DNA of 64,000 nucleotides from Angiostrongylus vasorum (lineage: Eukaryota; Nematoda; Chromadorea; Rhabditida; Metastrongylidae). Position numbers and translations under genes: made by a program. The notes beneath the pieces are model-generated. The model did no database searches, had not been told where the DNA came from, and saw only the letters and a program-made list of their open reading frames with translations. The stretch is taken from assembly GCA_018806985.1 (NCBI GenBank), contig JADANN010000389.1, positions 682,001 to 746,000 of the forward strand, written 5' to 3'. Shown here piece by piece: positions 1-12,063 of this stretch (position 1 is its first letter; the number at the start of each line of letters is the position of its first letter).

Positions 1-3000
1 GTTGCCAGAGAACCATTAGGAGCATGGCCACGACTACATGTTCCTGTAGAGTTAGTTTAGTGTACCATTGAAATGTGATAGCAGCATCATTTTGATGGGT
101 TTGATAGCTGTAATCCATTGCGCTTAATGAATTGGCAAGTAAGACTTGCATGACATTTGCAATGTTACTTTGAAGAGTTTTTAGTGAATGTTTTATTAGA
201 AATTTACATTTTGTAGTCTGTGCCATATTGTTTTGGTTGTTGACTGATGTTGATGCTGCTACTTCATTCAGTACATTCCATATATTGCTGTTTTTTCTTG
301 ACGAGATCAAAGTTTCATCCCCCAAGTTTTCTTCATATTGGAATGGTAGCTGATTTGAAATTTACGAGATACCTTTGATGCCGCAATCTCAATTTAGGGT
401 TCATAAAAGTCTCAAACAACAGTTTGAACAATCGTTTTGTACCTTGGGATCGTATACGAACTGAGGCAATTCTTTCACTTGATGACGACATTGATCTAAA
501 GCAACATGAAATCGTGTTTGCCTTTCGGTACGTTTTCATTTGTCTCTTTAGTCTTGTCAGAATCCCATAACATCTTTTTCTGTAACTTGTCCAACCGTCT
601 AATTGTTGAGAACCGCTTTATTGCGCGTACGGTGACATTGGTTACCTCCCTACCCCCAATTACTCGACATTTATATTCATTAACTAAAGTGAAAGCAATC
701 TAATTCAACGTCAGGAGCCGCTGATATGCAGACATTTTTCCAAAGCGAACTATGTCCCTTTAGTCGGCATAGCCTGGAAACAATTGTGATTACCACCTGG
801 AAATAGCTTAACATTATTACCTCAGGATTCCAGCAGTGAAACAAAAACCCTTTCACTTAACAAAATACTAGCTTCATTTTCACACAGTTTGGAATATTGT
901 ATCCGAAATGAAATATGGTGGCGCAGATCGAAACAGTACAATCCAACACACCATAGAAAGTGTTCCATGCTGTACATCTACAGCGCCAGAAAAGTATCGT
1001 TGCTTTAGTATCTATAGGGGCTGAAAATAACAAAAAAATTCTGCATGGTCTTTACGGGAAAGATTAAACGGGAGAATCGAAGTACTGCAGTTTAAAAAAT
1101 GCCTCTTTAGAGAATAAGGCAACGAAAGAAATATTGATTGCGTAATTGCTTGTTTTTCTACATCTTTTGCTTTTTTATCATTCGAATCGTGCAATATGCT
1201 CTTACCTTGATTAGGCAATTTGCTTCTGCAACTTTACATCAAGGGAAGATGAACATAGTCAAAGGCATAGTCAAGCTTTGCCGTAGATATGGTGGCTTAA
1301 ACAAGCTCGGCTAAGGGAAGCTCTCAGATGTTCTGCTGCCTCATCGCAGTTGCAGAGTGTTGTTAATGGGTGTCAAACTGCAATGTACGTAATGAGGGTT
1401 CATATTTCAGTAGGGTCTCTCAACTTGAGGAGTTGGGCATTCTAGTCGGATTCCCAGCAAAGCGCTAAACCACTGGTGTGAACTACTGCTTCCCTGTGAA
1501 GGATATTGTCCCATGATGACAATTTTTGATAACCTGGGATATCCCTAGAACAACCATCGGGACTTAAGGAAAACAGTCCCCAAATAGCAAATTACTGGTC
1601 GAGTGTAAATCTTGCTAAATATTGCTGATGCCCCCACTACTTGTGATTCACTGAAGTAGCCGTTCGAATATTCGACCAAGCTAAAATAAATGACTTAGAA
1701 TCAAAAAATCTTTAAAGTTTTTTTTTGTTGCGGAGTCCAACGCCACGAAAAAAATTGCGGAACCTGATTACGAGATTGGAAGAATTACAGTGCTAATATA
1801 TACCTCCTTCTAGGACTGCTTCTAACAGTACACCTCTTATTGAAATGCGCTGTTCAAGCGAAACGGAATCTACACGCTTCAGATATGAATAACCCACTTG
1901 CACATTCTACATTGAGAATGGCTAATCATAGGAAACAGAAGATGATGTGTATTTGAGATGTCTTTTTTGACGCGACCGTGACTTCGTATTTTGTTCACTG
2001 TTCTGATCACCGCCTCATCAATATAAATAGTCTATTTAGCCATGAGCTAAAATAGATGCAACATCTCCAGAAAAGAAAAACAGGTGGCATAAGACTTTGA
2101 ACGAGTGTTTCCTCGCATGACTATGATGACCCAACGGAAACTATGTGATCCTTGCCAGTGGACCACGGAACTTTGTGTCCAACTTTGAGCCGATGACTCT
2201 TCCATCTTTTCAATCTCCATTTTAGAGATGGAACATAACAGAATACAATGCAAGCAACTCAAACTTTCAACGCACCAACCACAGAACACAAACCCTTTCC
2301 ACAATTATTCAAACTAAACGCACTTTCCAATTCGGCATTAAAGTGCAGATTTGCACAACAAGGTTTTCTGTGTAGTACAAGCGAAGCGCACCTAACGAGA
2401 ATCGCATCACACATTTGCCAGTCGTTGTTCTTCAGTACGGGATGCTAATGATGGGCGAATGTGATTGATGTTAACATCAATCCATTTTCGCAACCGGACG
2501 TGAACCAAGTTATGAAACAATATTGAAAGTAGTCTGCGTTTTTTGTCAACACAAGTTTGGCCATAAACATCGAGTCATTCAAAAACTAACAACCCGAATC
2601 GGATGTTTACAGTTGAAAAATATGAATGAACAACAGTTTTGAAAATCTTTGTCGTCTACGCATCGACATCAAACTATGACGAAGACGAAGTCGAAGCATT
2701 GTGTATGGTTTTCGGGAGCTTCTACGGAGAAGACCGTTCATTATTTGAGATCATCGCTGAAGATGTTAACGCTATGATTTTACTCAGAAGAACGTCACGT
2801 TGCGAGCCACGGAATGGAATAAGCAGCGTAAGAGGCTGTCTGAGTTTATCATGACGACCAAGACCATCCATGGTAACTCGCAATTCCAGAAGCCGCACTG
2901 TCATCGCTGGACGTGGGAGTCTCCCAATGAAGAGTACCAAAACGAGGAAGACCACATCATAGTAAATCGAAGGTTTTGCCTAACCGATGTCTCTTTTGCC

Positions 3001-6000
3001 TCAAAATTTTCAGGGGATCGAACCGTAGCAAGATTAAGCTTAAAAACGATGTCTCAAAGGCACCATAAACTGGGATTTATTTGGTTCATTTAGTTGTCTA
3101 TCGGGAAGATGCCGTTCTTGCCAACATCGACGAGGAATACATTCGGCTCATTCAACATCTTCATGTCAGCGCAATGAAAGCGAAGTGTTCGAAAGGCACC
3201 AAGAGACGTCTGTCTCCAGAAACACTCGAACTGATACGCCAGCATGGAATCACACGAGCTAAAGGCAACAGCTAACTCACATCCGAAGTTTGAAAATAGT
3301 GTAGACAGGCGATAAAAGAGGATTTTAAATAGAGAAGAGCAGCAGTCATAGTTGACGTTGCAGAGATTAGGAAAAAGCATTCGCAAAACCCACCGAAACT
3401 TCGCCAATTAGAAAACCATGATGATTTCATTCCGACGTTCGGATGGAACAGCTACGGCTTTCCAGAGAGGCAATCGAGAAAATCATTCACGATTCTATCC
3501 ATATCCCTATCCGGACAGGTTAAGATATGAACACCTGAGCAACCTTCCGTTAGTCCTTAACACACGGGCACGGCCAGCAATACTATGTTATTGCTCATAA
3601 AGGTGACCTCCACTATACCGGCTGCTGTCGCCCAATCTGCTCGCTGTCTGTCGTCTACTCATTCCTCACTCGTCCGATCCTAGACGGGATTGACAGAACA
3701 CTGGACGAAGGATAACCATGTGCATAACCAAGACTGCGAAAAGGATTGAGTACGTTGAACCACATCCACACGATAAGAAGACTCAGTGAAGTACCCCGAG
3801 AGTACAAGAGACTGCTCTATCTCATTTTCGTCAATTTGAAGAAAGCGTTTGATTCGATTGGATAGCAGTCATATAAGCACTAGAGAGCCATCATGTCCCT
3901 AGTCAGTATGTAAAGGCACTTCGTGAGCTATATATTAATTTTGCAACCAAAATATCACCATTCTATTATGGTATTAACATCGACGTCAAAAGAGTGGTAA
4001 GGCAAGACGATACAATTTCGTGAAAGTTATTTGTTGCCACCGTTCAGGTGGTTATGCGAACACTGAATTGGTTGAAAGTGGATGTCGGTCGTCAATTACA
4101 CTGTTCTCGCTTTGCTAATGACGTCATTCTTCCAGCACCAAGCATTAGCCAGGTGGAATGAATGCTTTGGTAACGCTTGTGGAAAGATTGGTCCTCGACT
4201 AAATCTCACAGAGACGTTGTCCCTGAAGAATCTATTGGTTTCGTATGACCCATTTAGGCTCAATGGACTGAATATCTCCCTTTGCTTCAGCTACATCTAT
4301 CTTTTTGGGAGTTCAATGTAATAAACGACTTTGCTCCAGAGTTTAGCAGATGGAGCGAGCGCCTCGAAGAGCTTTCAGAAGCATTCGTAACAATCTTACC
4401 TTTATTCTCCAAATTTTCTGTCTCACTTCTCCTGTTATATATACAGGAGTGTTTGTTCTGGCTCGATTATTCCAATTTTAGAGTATGGAGGGAGAATCGC
4501 CATCGGATCGTCGGATTTCCGGCGCGACATCACGCTCGCTATGGCGACCAGATGTACTATAACAGTAATCATACGTGCCAACTAAGTATTATACTAACCG
4601 GAGCTGCTTTTTTGCACAAGGTGGTTTTTAACATATTTGCGATGTTGAGTCGTATACGGCTGTTTGCTAGCTGAAAATATTTTGTGCTTTTGACTTTAAC
4701 CACACCTATCTAATAGAGCAATTTACTAATTATCAGTATAATTTATATTTGACTGCAAAACACAAGTTTACCCTTTTTATCACGGCGGATTGCTGGCCAT
4801 GTGTAGCGCTGCTAATCAATCCCCTTTTTTTTCGTCCTTTTTTTTGTCTTTGAAGCTCATTTGTCGAGCACCGGCAGATTGAATAGGCGGTATTTGTTCT
4901 ATCAGGATATTGTGGTATCCAGTAGTAGGTCGTAAAATGAGCTTTTGCCTCATTTACGTTGGAAATTTTTTTGTTTTTTGTTTTTTTTGTTCTTTAACCG
5001 TATCACTATTTTAATCATCACTCAAGTGGGTAGCAGTAAATGCTACTTCACACCACTCAACAGAAGTGCTCACTAGGCGCGTAGACTGCTGACATGGAAA
5101 ACAACACAGTTCTTGTATGATGCCCCCTATATTACTGTTTTTTGACGAAAATATTGCATTGAGCCACTTGCATGCCCGTATTGTAGTTTAGGTTTGATCT
5201 TAACTGCACTGTGGCATGTCGAATCCCTCCATAGTTTAGAGAGAGACTGCGTTGAGTATGAATTGGTATACGTCACATTTTAACATCTAGGACTTTTTTA
5301 GCTGCAGTGATGCGGTGAACCCTATAGCGGAGACTAAAAGTGGTGTTTTCGAAAAAATTATGCTTTTATAGGGATGGGATGAAGTCTTTTCTGGAGAAAA
5401 TCAATTTCTGAGGTCCTCAGGCCGTCAGGAAACTCGCACGCTTGCGAATATGTTAAAGGGAATTGTTGACTTCACCTGCGTTTTGATAGCATTGCAAAAT
5501 TCGTTCCTTGGAGTTCCTGTTGTTATGCGTGCTATTCAGCTTATCGAGATCACCGAGGCTCATTTAGTTCTTTTTATTCTGCCTCGGCATTAATTGGTAA
5601 TTCGCTGTTCTCTTCAATAAGTAATACCAACCTCATGTCTGCTTATTGAAGAAAAACAGTGAATTATCCTTAATACAATTGTGACGGCGAGACCACCAAC
5701 CAGATGCATGTTTTTCTGTTTTACGAAAACTTTGTCTATCAAAAAACCGCATGGCGTTTCTTTTACTTTCTTTAGTCAAACCTCGTATTTCGACCACGAA
5801 AGCAATTGAACAAGCAGAATCTCGTCCAAGAGGATGAGATGATGCTCTCAATGCATGATTATTTCATTGGTTTTTGCAATAGCCCTGCTTAGATTGGAAG
5901 TTCTAAAATTTGTATTTTGTTCCCCAGCTTTTCTATAATTTTAATTCTAGACGAGTTTAAAATTGAATGAATATTTTGTAAAAGTTATATGCATCCTTGA

Positions 6001-9000
6001 GGCGACTGAGCAAAGTCTTGCCTCGAACTCTGTCGAGTTCTCAACTCTCTCACTACTCCATTAATGGACAAATTGTCGTCAGTTCTTAAAAACAACTTTG
6101 TTACGAATGTTTGCAACCACTTATGAAATTTTCCATAGACTTCTCCATAACGACAACCCACTAAAAACAATCAGTACTCATTGTGGTTATTTTAAAGTGG
6201 ACAGTCAATAGAAGGTAACTCCATAACAAAAAAAGGAGTAAGATGATTACCACTAGGCTATCCGGAAATTAATGCACAATTTCAACATGTGTTTTTAAAT
6301 GATATAGCTCAGCTGGCAATGCACTTTATTGATTAAAATAAAAAAACATTAGAATCTACACGTCTTTTTCGATAAGAAAAGAGTTTACTTATTCTGGTCA
6401 TGTGAAGCTCCGGAGTGAAAGCGGTGAATTCGTTGAGGCTAGCTTAGACTTTGGATTGGGTTCTGGAGCTTTTCTCAAATGCGAGGTTTTGGAGATGCTG
6501 AAGAAGTGAGAGTCGGTAAGCTAGAATCTGGAGTGTGTAGTAGATGAGCCAGTTTCGTAGCCCAGTTCGTCCAACCCTCGCAACGTCTGTAGTGTGACAT
6601 ATGGCCACGCGTTATCGTTTAGAACGATGGTGCAATTTGTACAGCATCCATTTTTCGACCTTCTTCGACTTCTCAGCATTCCTTAGATGGTACGAAACTG
6701 TTGAGATACCTACAACAATTTCCGCAAACTCTCCGAAAATTGTGCGTCTGTTTGCTTTCACTAACCCCCTTCAATTCATTGTTGTTAGTAGCAGGACGTC
6801 CACGACCTTCATCATCATCAGCGTGGAATTCTCCGCAACGAAATTTCTCAAACTAACATTGCGCCATGCATTCATTAACTCTTCCTCGCCTTCACACCTC
6901 ATTAGTGTTTCGAGCCGTTTGTACTGCGCTGCGACCGAATCGAATTCGTAAGGGTAAACTTGTCAAAACTGCTTTTTGATGTCCCAAATTCTAACTTGTA
7001 AAACTTGTCAAGAATGGATTTTCGGTCACAACTAAACCATACAGGGCGGGAGTGTGTACAGTTTGCATTGCAGTGATATATAGTAGTAGGACATTAGAAG
7101 TAAAAAAGTATCGCTAAAACATCTGCATGGAAGCAAAAAATTACAAATGCAGCATTAATTCCCGAATAACCTGATTAAAAATGCAGAGAGCATCCATTTC
7201 ATACGGTGTACTATGGTATGCCGGAGATTCAAAACTATTAAAGAGATTCTCAGCGGGTTTGAAAATACAGAGATCTGACTGGAAGTATTCGTATAGTCGT
7301 ACGAACGCAGTCGTTTGTTGGATCCCACGCCTCATGCTATTAAGTCTTTCTTCCTACCGAGGTTGGAGAATTTGTACCAAAGCTGGGAGGGGGAAAAAAC
7401 ACTGACTCGATGCATCAGTAGGCTTCCGCAGGTCATTGTAAAGGCCAATTATACGTTCAGTCAAACTGTGGCGATGCTTGATGATGTCGAGTGCGTGATG
7501 CTTACCTCTGGGATTAATCAACGCCGAAAGCCTTATCCTTTATCTTTTCTATCCCTTTCTATCATCAATTCACTCTTCTATCAGGCGACACCAAAGAGCG
7601 GGGGCGGAATGAGAAACTTTTCGTTTCTTGTGGGTCTATCCTCGTCTTTTTTTTTCTCATTCTCTTCATTCATTGTCTGCGTGATGAGCGCTCGTTGATC
7701 GTGACAGCAAGGAGTTCTTGATTTTTTTTCATCAAGGGTGTTGGTTGCTGTCATCCCCGTTCGTCTTTAGTTCATCCGTCGTATTGATCGTCGTTTTCGT
7801 TCCCGTCGCAGGACATGCATACTAAATTAGCGCTTTGTTAGACGTCGACGCTGACAACAGACAATGGATTACCTTTGTTGGAAAGCGAGTAAAGTCGACC
7901 ATGGCAATCGGCGGGCGTTCAAATTACCGCAGTCTGATTGAAAAGGAAATGTCATAGTAGCGATGTTTTCCTTCGAAACAGTAACAGTTCTAATTTCGAA
8001 TAAAAAGTTCTACAAGCATTATTATACGTTAACTATTTAGGATATAAGGAGTTATGTGCATCTACATTCTTATCACTGGCATTGTAGACGCCGCGTTACA
8101 AACCTCTTTTTCATAGTTACCTAACCATTTCTCCAAAAGCAAACACTGGGAGTGTAGACGATTTGCTCTCGAGAACTTTATGGATTGGATAGATTGCGTC
8201 GACGCTGTCTTTTTCTGTGTAAATTATTATTCGGTCGCTGTATCGCTTTCTTCTATTCGTTCCAGTTAATCAGCAGGCTCCTGCATAAGTATATTATTTT
8301 TTGAAAATTGCTTTATCGTTTGAAAGCTCATGCGCATTTCGTTCACAACAAATCAATGCAGCAGTTGTTGAGACGTTTCAGTTCTTCCTGGAGAATTCTT
8401 TACGGTTCTAAACGTATATGTCAAAGTGGAAATGTGCTGCTCGAAAAATCTTAGGTGCAAGATAATTTGGACATTCCGGATGGTCTAACTGGAACAGGAC
8501 CAAACGAAACTAAAAAGCGATTGGATTTGTTGAAGCCGAACTGCACGATAATGTGTGTGCAATGCATTTCGATGGCGCCGAATGCGATTATATTCATTTA
8601 TGGGGAAAATTTTTCGTCTCAGAAGGTTTCTTTTTGTCTTATCTAAAGTCCGAAAGTGCCATAGTCATATGAGGTAGTTACAAAATTTGTTGTGCTTCAC
8701 AGTATCTTAGAATGTTTTGTTGTACTGGTGATCCTGCACGGGGTTATCGAAACCACTTATTGTGACTAAGGTTTTGGACTTCTGCCTTCCTCAGAGCCGC
8801 AGTAGTTTAATCAGATCTCAACAACAGTTATTCTTTGTGATGTGTGTCTTTGTAGTCGCATCGAGTCGAATCGAGTGGAGTGGAACAAAGCATGAATCAC
8901 ACATCAAAGGAATAACTACTATAGAAACCCGATTCGAATCGCCCTTCTGAAGAAGTCAGAGATGAGGATACCGAAACTATTACCACAGTATTTGCAAAAC

Positions 9001-12000
9001 TCCGGACCGCAGATGTCTGCGGTGAGGAACGAACGCACTATTGTCCTTTCAGGGGAGAACTAGCTGAGAAATAGGCGAAACGAAAGACCCGCATGGTGTG
9101 GTGGTGAGCGCGTTACGCCCCAGAAAGGACAATAGCGCGTTCGTTCTCCACCACAGACATCTGTGGTCCGGAGTTTTGCAAACATCTCAGCACCATTGTG
9201 GTTTTTTCACCCTGCCGTGACAACTAGTAAAAGGCAGTAAATAAAAGTCAACATTGTGAAATAATCACGGTAGTTTTTTTCTTTTAAAGAACGACCTCGT
9301 ATAGGCTAATATAAAAGCATTACACTTAGTTCTGTCATGTCATTTACTGTTGCTAGTTTAATTGCTAATTTATTCGAAGTGTTCCAGTCATACTTACATG
9401 CGTACACTCATCAAATGCCCGAAGCAATTCGGCGACACGTTGATGAGGTGACGAATTGCGAAGATATCGCAATGAATTTTCTCGTCGCTCATATCACACG
9501 AGAAGCTCCGATCAAAACTACGAGCAAATGGACGCTGAAGTATAGTTTCCGGTTTTTAAGCTCAACAGAATTTATAGAGATTTCCCTACGTTCACTTTAA
9601 AGAGATCCTACTGTGGATGTCCGGGTTTCTTATAATTGCCCAGAATATTTTTTTCGTTTTGGAGACATATAGTTCTGTCACAATCCTCTCTTGTTTGCCG
9701 TCAATTCTTAAACAACACTGAAGGGGCAAGTGCGGTACGATCTCTGTACTCGAAGTCATATCTTGTTCATTAAAACTTTCCGATGAAGAACATTTAATTC
9801 GGCGTCGATACAACACTTAGATTTGTGCAGGTGTCCGACGTGCTCCGAGATGCTTTCGCAGGATGAGTCTCATTTCACTGAACGGCACGACTGCATTCGA
9901 TTCTTCACAAAGGTTTATGGATACAATCCATTGAAGTGAGTCAACATAGTCTTCATTAAGCATTAAAATATTCGTTCAAAGGACTCGAAGTCGTTCTGTG
10001 TAACGGCTAGTTAGCGTCGGTTACTAGCGGTTCGGTTTGTGTAGAATATTAGCCACGCGGGTCTTTTAGCTGTTGTGTTGATCTACCAGCCTCAAACTTG
10101 GGTGATTAAACCTTTAATACACAAATATAACATTAATAACATAATAGTAACGATGGAGAAGTAATGGTAGAGGAATGACGTCAGTTAAAACTATGAGGTG
10201 CGAAGGCTAGTAGTGAAGTGAGGCTAACAACGAGATAATGGCATTCGAATATTATAATACCATTAATAAGTAATTAACACAATTACATTAATAGTAATAA
10301 TGAACAATTACCAAGAAGTAACCGTTGTTTAGCCGTGAGCGACGCCGCGTCGCGTCTATCCGCGACTGTGAGGCGGCCATATATGGACATCAAATGTTAT
10401 TGTATAGAAAGATAGAGAACTTTCCCAGAGAGAAGTTCTCTATATTCTGTACTTCTTCTGCCTACTGCATGAAAAAATTTCTGGAGAGATCCACATTGTA
10501 TTTTTTGTTGTACGCAGCGAAATTTGGTGTCATCTTACTACTGAAAAAAGTAATTTGTGGTACAGTTCTGCGTCAGTGGTTTATACCTGAGTAAATTTGA
10601 TACAGTGATAGTTTTACGTTACAGTAATTATTTAATGCCCATTAGCATCTAATTATTAGACGCAGAAGTGTCAGGGGTCGATAGTCGCTTAGTTTTCGCC
10701 ATTTACCAATGCTGCGTGTAGCGCAGTGGTCCGAGGCGCCTTGCAATACATACGAGATCGATCCCGGCGCCCCAGGCTCACCAAGTCTTCCGTTCCCCCC
10801 CCCCGGGTCGACAGACTGTTACCAGACTTCTTGGGAGGATAGCCGCACTGACTCGATGCATTGCCAGGCCACCGCGAGTCGTAAAGGTCAGGTATATATT
10901 CAGTAAAACTTCAACGATGCTCACTGAAGTCGAGTGCATGGCGCATCCCTCAGGGATTGATCAACACTGAGAGCTTTATCCTCATTTATTATTTATTTAT
11001 GAAAATTCATTACCAGCTACGCATTTGTGTTTGCTTGTAGCACAATGCTTCGAAGTGTGCTAACGCGCAAAGTCATTATTCCCATGTTCCGATCTCGCGT
11101 CCTGGGATAGTAAAAACCCCATATCTACGGAATATGCAGATTGGTGCGTGAGTTGTCTGGGATGATAAAACGCTGACTTGATGCATGTGTAGACTCTCTG
11201 AACTCATTGTATGGGCGAAATATGCCTTTATTCATCTCTGTGTTGGTTAACGAAGTCGATTGCATGCCGTATCGCTAGGGGATTGGTCAACACCGAACAC
11301 CTTGTCCTTTATCATCTATCACAGTTAATTTTTGAGTGGTTTTAACGAGGACCATTAAAGTCTCCATTCCTCGTGTTGCGCCCCAGAATTATTTAGTAGG
11401 TTCCCCTAACTGGGGAATTCAAATAGCATCGCACTTTTTGTATGAGCGACGCCATTTTTATTGATTTTGATAGGAGAGATGTCATGGTTTACAAGGTACT
11501 CCCGTTCGAAAACAACTATGAAAGCAAACCGTCTAGAGCTATCGCAGTTCATTTTTTAACCACTCGTTTTCCTTTTTTTCGGTTACTTCGCCTTGAACAC
11601 TAAGATATGCAGGAGCACTGTTTGCTCAGCCGAAATCGATCGCAGAAGTTGTTTAACATGGTTTTGACTGGGTTTTCAGTTTTCTATAGAAATTGTTAAG
11701 GTCAACGAGGTATCGGTGGGGCAGTTTAAATGTGAGGCGCTATTTGAAGAATTTAACGAAGATTTCACGAAAGATGAACTTTGTAGTGTTTTTGCGGGGA
11801 GATTTAGATTGTCCTTAATTAGTAGGAATAAGATGGAGGAGCTTTTTCACTCTGTCCTTTATGTTACAATACATAAAAAGAGAGTATGTGGACGTATGAA
11901 TAAAAGAAGTTTGCTGTTTGTTCTTTCCATTTCGGATTTCCTCTTATGAACCATTTTCTATTCGTGTTTTTCTGTTTTAAGGTTCTCCCAGTTTCGTGCC

Positions 12001-12063
12001 GATTCAGTTTTATTCAAGACTCGTCTTCCACCAGACAAACAAAAATGTTTTAGATTTGTATAG
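1..12063 (+). CDS. rib-2: RIB-2 / EXTL3-type exostosin glycosyltransferase, C-terminal exons (5' end outside window)
   Basis: Exostosin-family glycosyltransferase (GT64 domain) that acts in heparan sulphate synthesis, normally a Golgi type II membrane protein. Only the last ~217 codons are in the window. Exons: 1-50 (...AWPRLHVPV), 398-527 (NNRFVPW, then the DXD metal/UDP-sugar motif in SLDDDIDL), 4482-4620 ([30 protein letters not shown]), 9388-9539 ([19 protein letters not shown]), 9831-9935 (CPTC...[10 protein letters not shown]) and 11982-12063 ([16 protein letters not shown]...CFRFV, stop TAG at 12061-12063). From 398 onward all junctions are GT-AG and in phase, and the order matches EXTL3. 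The junction between the exons ending at 50 and starting at 398 is off by one base (see findings). Introns of 4.0, 4.8 and 2.0 kb are full of repeats. The family match is strong; the symbol rests on the EXTL3-like C-terminus and on ran-1 and dkc-1 being nearby. Confidence 0.9.
528..2544. other. rib-2 intron, no recognised feature
   Basis: This is the first 2 kb of the 3.95-kb rib-2 intron. It is AT-rich with short random open frames on both strands. I saw no coding motif, RNA gene or repeat family here. Confidence 0.5.
2545..4390 (+). mobile_element. RTE-type LINE, degenerate copy A
   Basis: Relic of an RTE-clade non-LTR retrotransposon in the rib-2 intron. It starts in the AP-like endonuclease ([15 protein letters not shown] at ~2650) and continues through the ...[20 protein letters not shown] block (~2910-2970). 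It then runs through the [26 protein letters not shown] linker (~3150-3235) and the region before RT. It ends in the [18 protein letters not shown] block after the RT active site (~4190-4250). Order and wording match the copies at 28.9-32.9 and 60.5-63.0 kb. Stops and frameshifts in every segment make it non-functional. It lacks the 5' leader and the last ~600 bp seen in the other copies. It lies in the sense direction of rib-2. Confidence 0.85.
4621..6400. other. rib-2 intron, no recognised feature
   Basis: Start of the 4.77-kb intron. It is AT-rich with long T tracts near 4830-5000. I recognise no gene, RNA or repeat family in it. Confidence 0.5.
6415..6935 (-). pseudogene. mariner (SETMAR-like) transposase relic
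   Basis: Read on the minus strand, 6600-6860 gives broken pieces of a mariner transposase. The first is the [12 protein letters not shown] block that follows the first helix-turn-helix. Next comes a ...[11 protein letters not shown]...SKKVEKW piece of the second helix-turn-helix. Below 6640 follows [10 protein letters not shown]...LDELGYE, which corresponds to the second catalytic Asp block (family form HDNARPH...L.ELG.E) and the downstream 'T-H-FF' region. The pieces are in several frames, with stops and a deletion of the middle of the catalytic domain, so this is a dead copy inside the rib-2 intron. I could not define terminal inverted repeats. Confidence 0.7.
7317..7547 (+). mobile_element. 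SINE family 1, 5'-truncated copy
   Basis: It carries the family-1 body: a ggTTGG.gAATTTGTACCA segment, GACTCGATGCATC, CATTGTAAAGGCC, a ...GATGTCGAGTGC block and the 3' end GGGATTAATCAACGCCGAAAGC. The tRNA-like head with A and B boxes is missing or very diverged. It lies in the rib-2 intron on the sense strand. Confidence 0.75.
7550..8985. other. rib-2 intron, no recognised feature
   Basis: AT-rich intron sequence. A short hairpin-like pair lies near 7700-7765 (TGACAGCAA ... TTGCTGTCA). Nothing else is recognisable. Confidence 0.4.
8991..9182. repeat. Family-2 foldback element with 60-bp inverted arms
   Basis: The arms 8991-9050 and 9123-9182 are almost exact reverse complements (TTTGCAAAACTCCGGACC ... 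and its mirror), separated by ~72 bp. The centre and right part contain tRNA-like promoter boxes: a box A-like TGGTGTGGTGGTGAGCGCG near 9095 and a box B-like GTTCGTTC near 9140. Related copies are scattered through the window and lie in both orientations. In rib-2 the element sits ~200 bp before an exon. Confidence 0.8.
10709..10985 (+). mobile_element. SINE family 1
   Basis: It has a tRNA-like head (box A-like GTGTAGCGCAGTGGTCCGAGG, box B-like GAGATCGATCCC) and then the family body: GACTCGATGCATTGCC, CGCGAGTCGTAAAGG, CTTCAACGATGCTC, TGAAGTCGAGTGCATGGCG. The 3' end is GGGATTGATCAACACTGAGAGC followed by TTTATCCTC. It lies in the last rib-2 intron. Confidence 0.85.
11080..11320 (+). mobile_element. 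SINE family 1, diverged copy
   Basis: A second, more decayed copy lies ~95 bp downstream of the previous one in the same orientation. Recognisable blocks are GAGTTGTCTGGGATGATA, GACTTGATGCATG, CTCATTGTATGGGCG and AACGAAGTCGATTGCATGCCG. The 3' end is GGGATTGGTCAACACCGAACACC. Confidence 0.7.
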
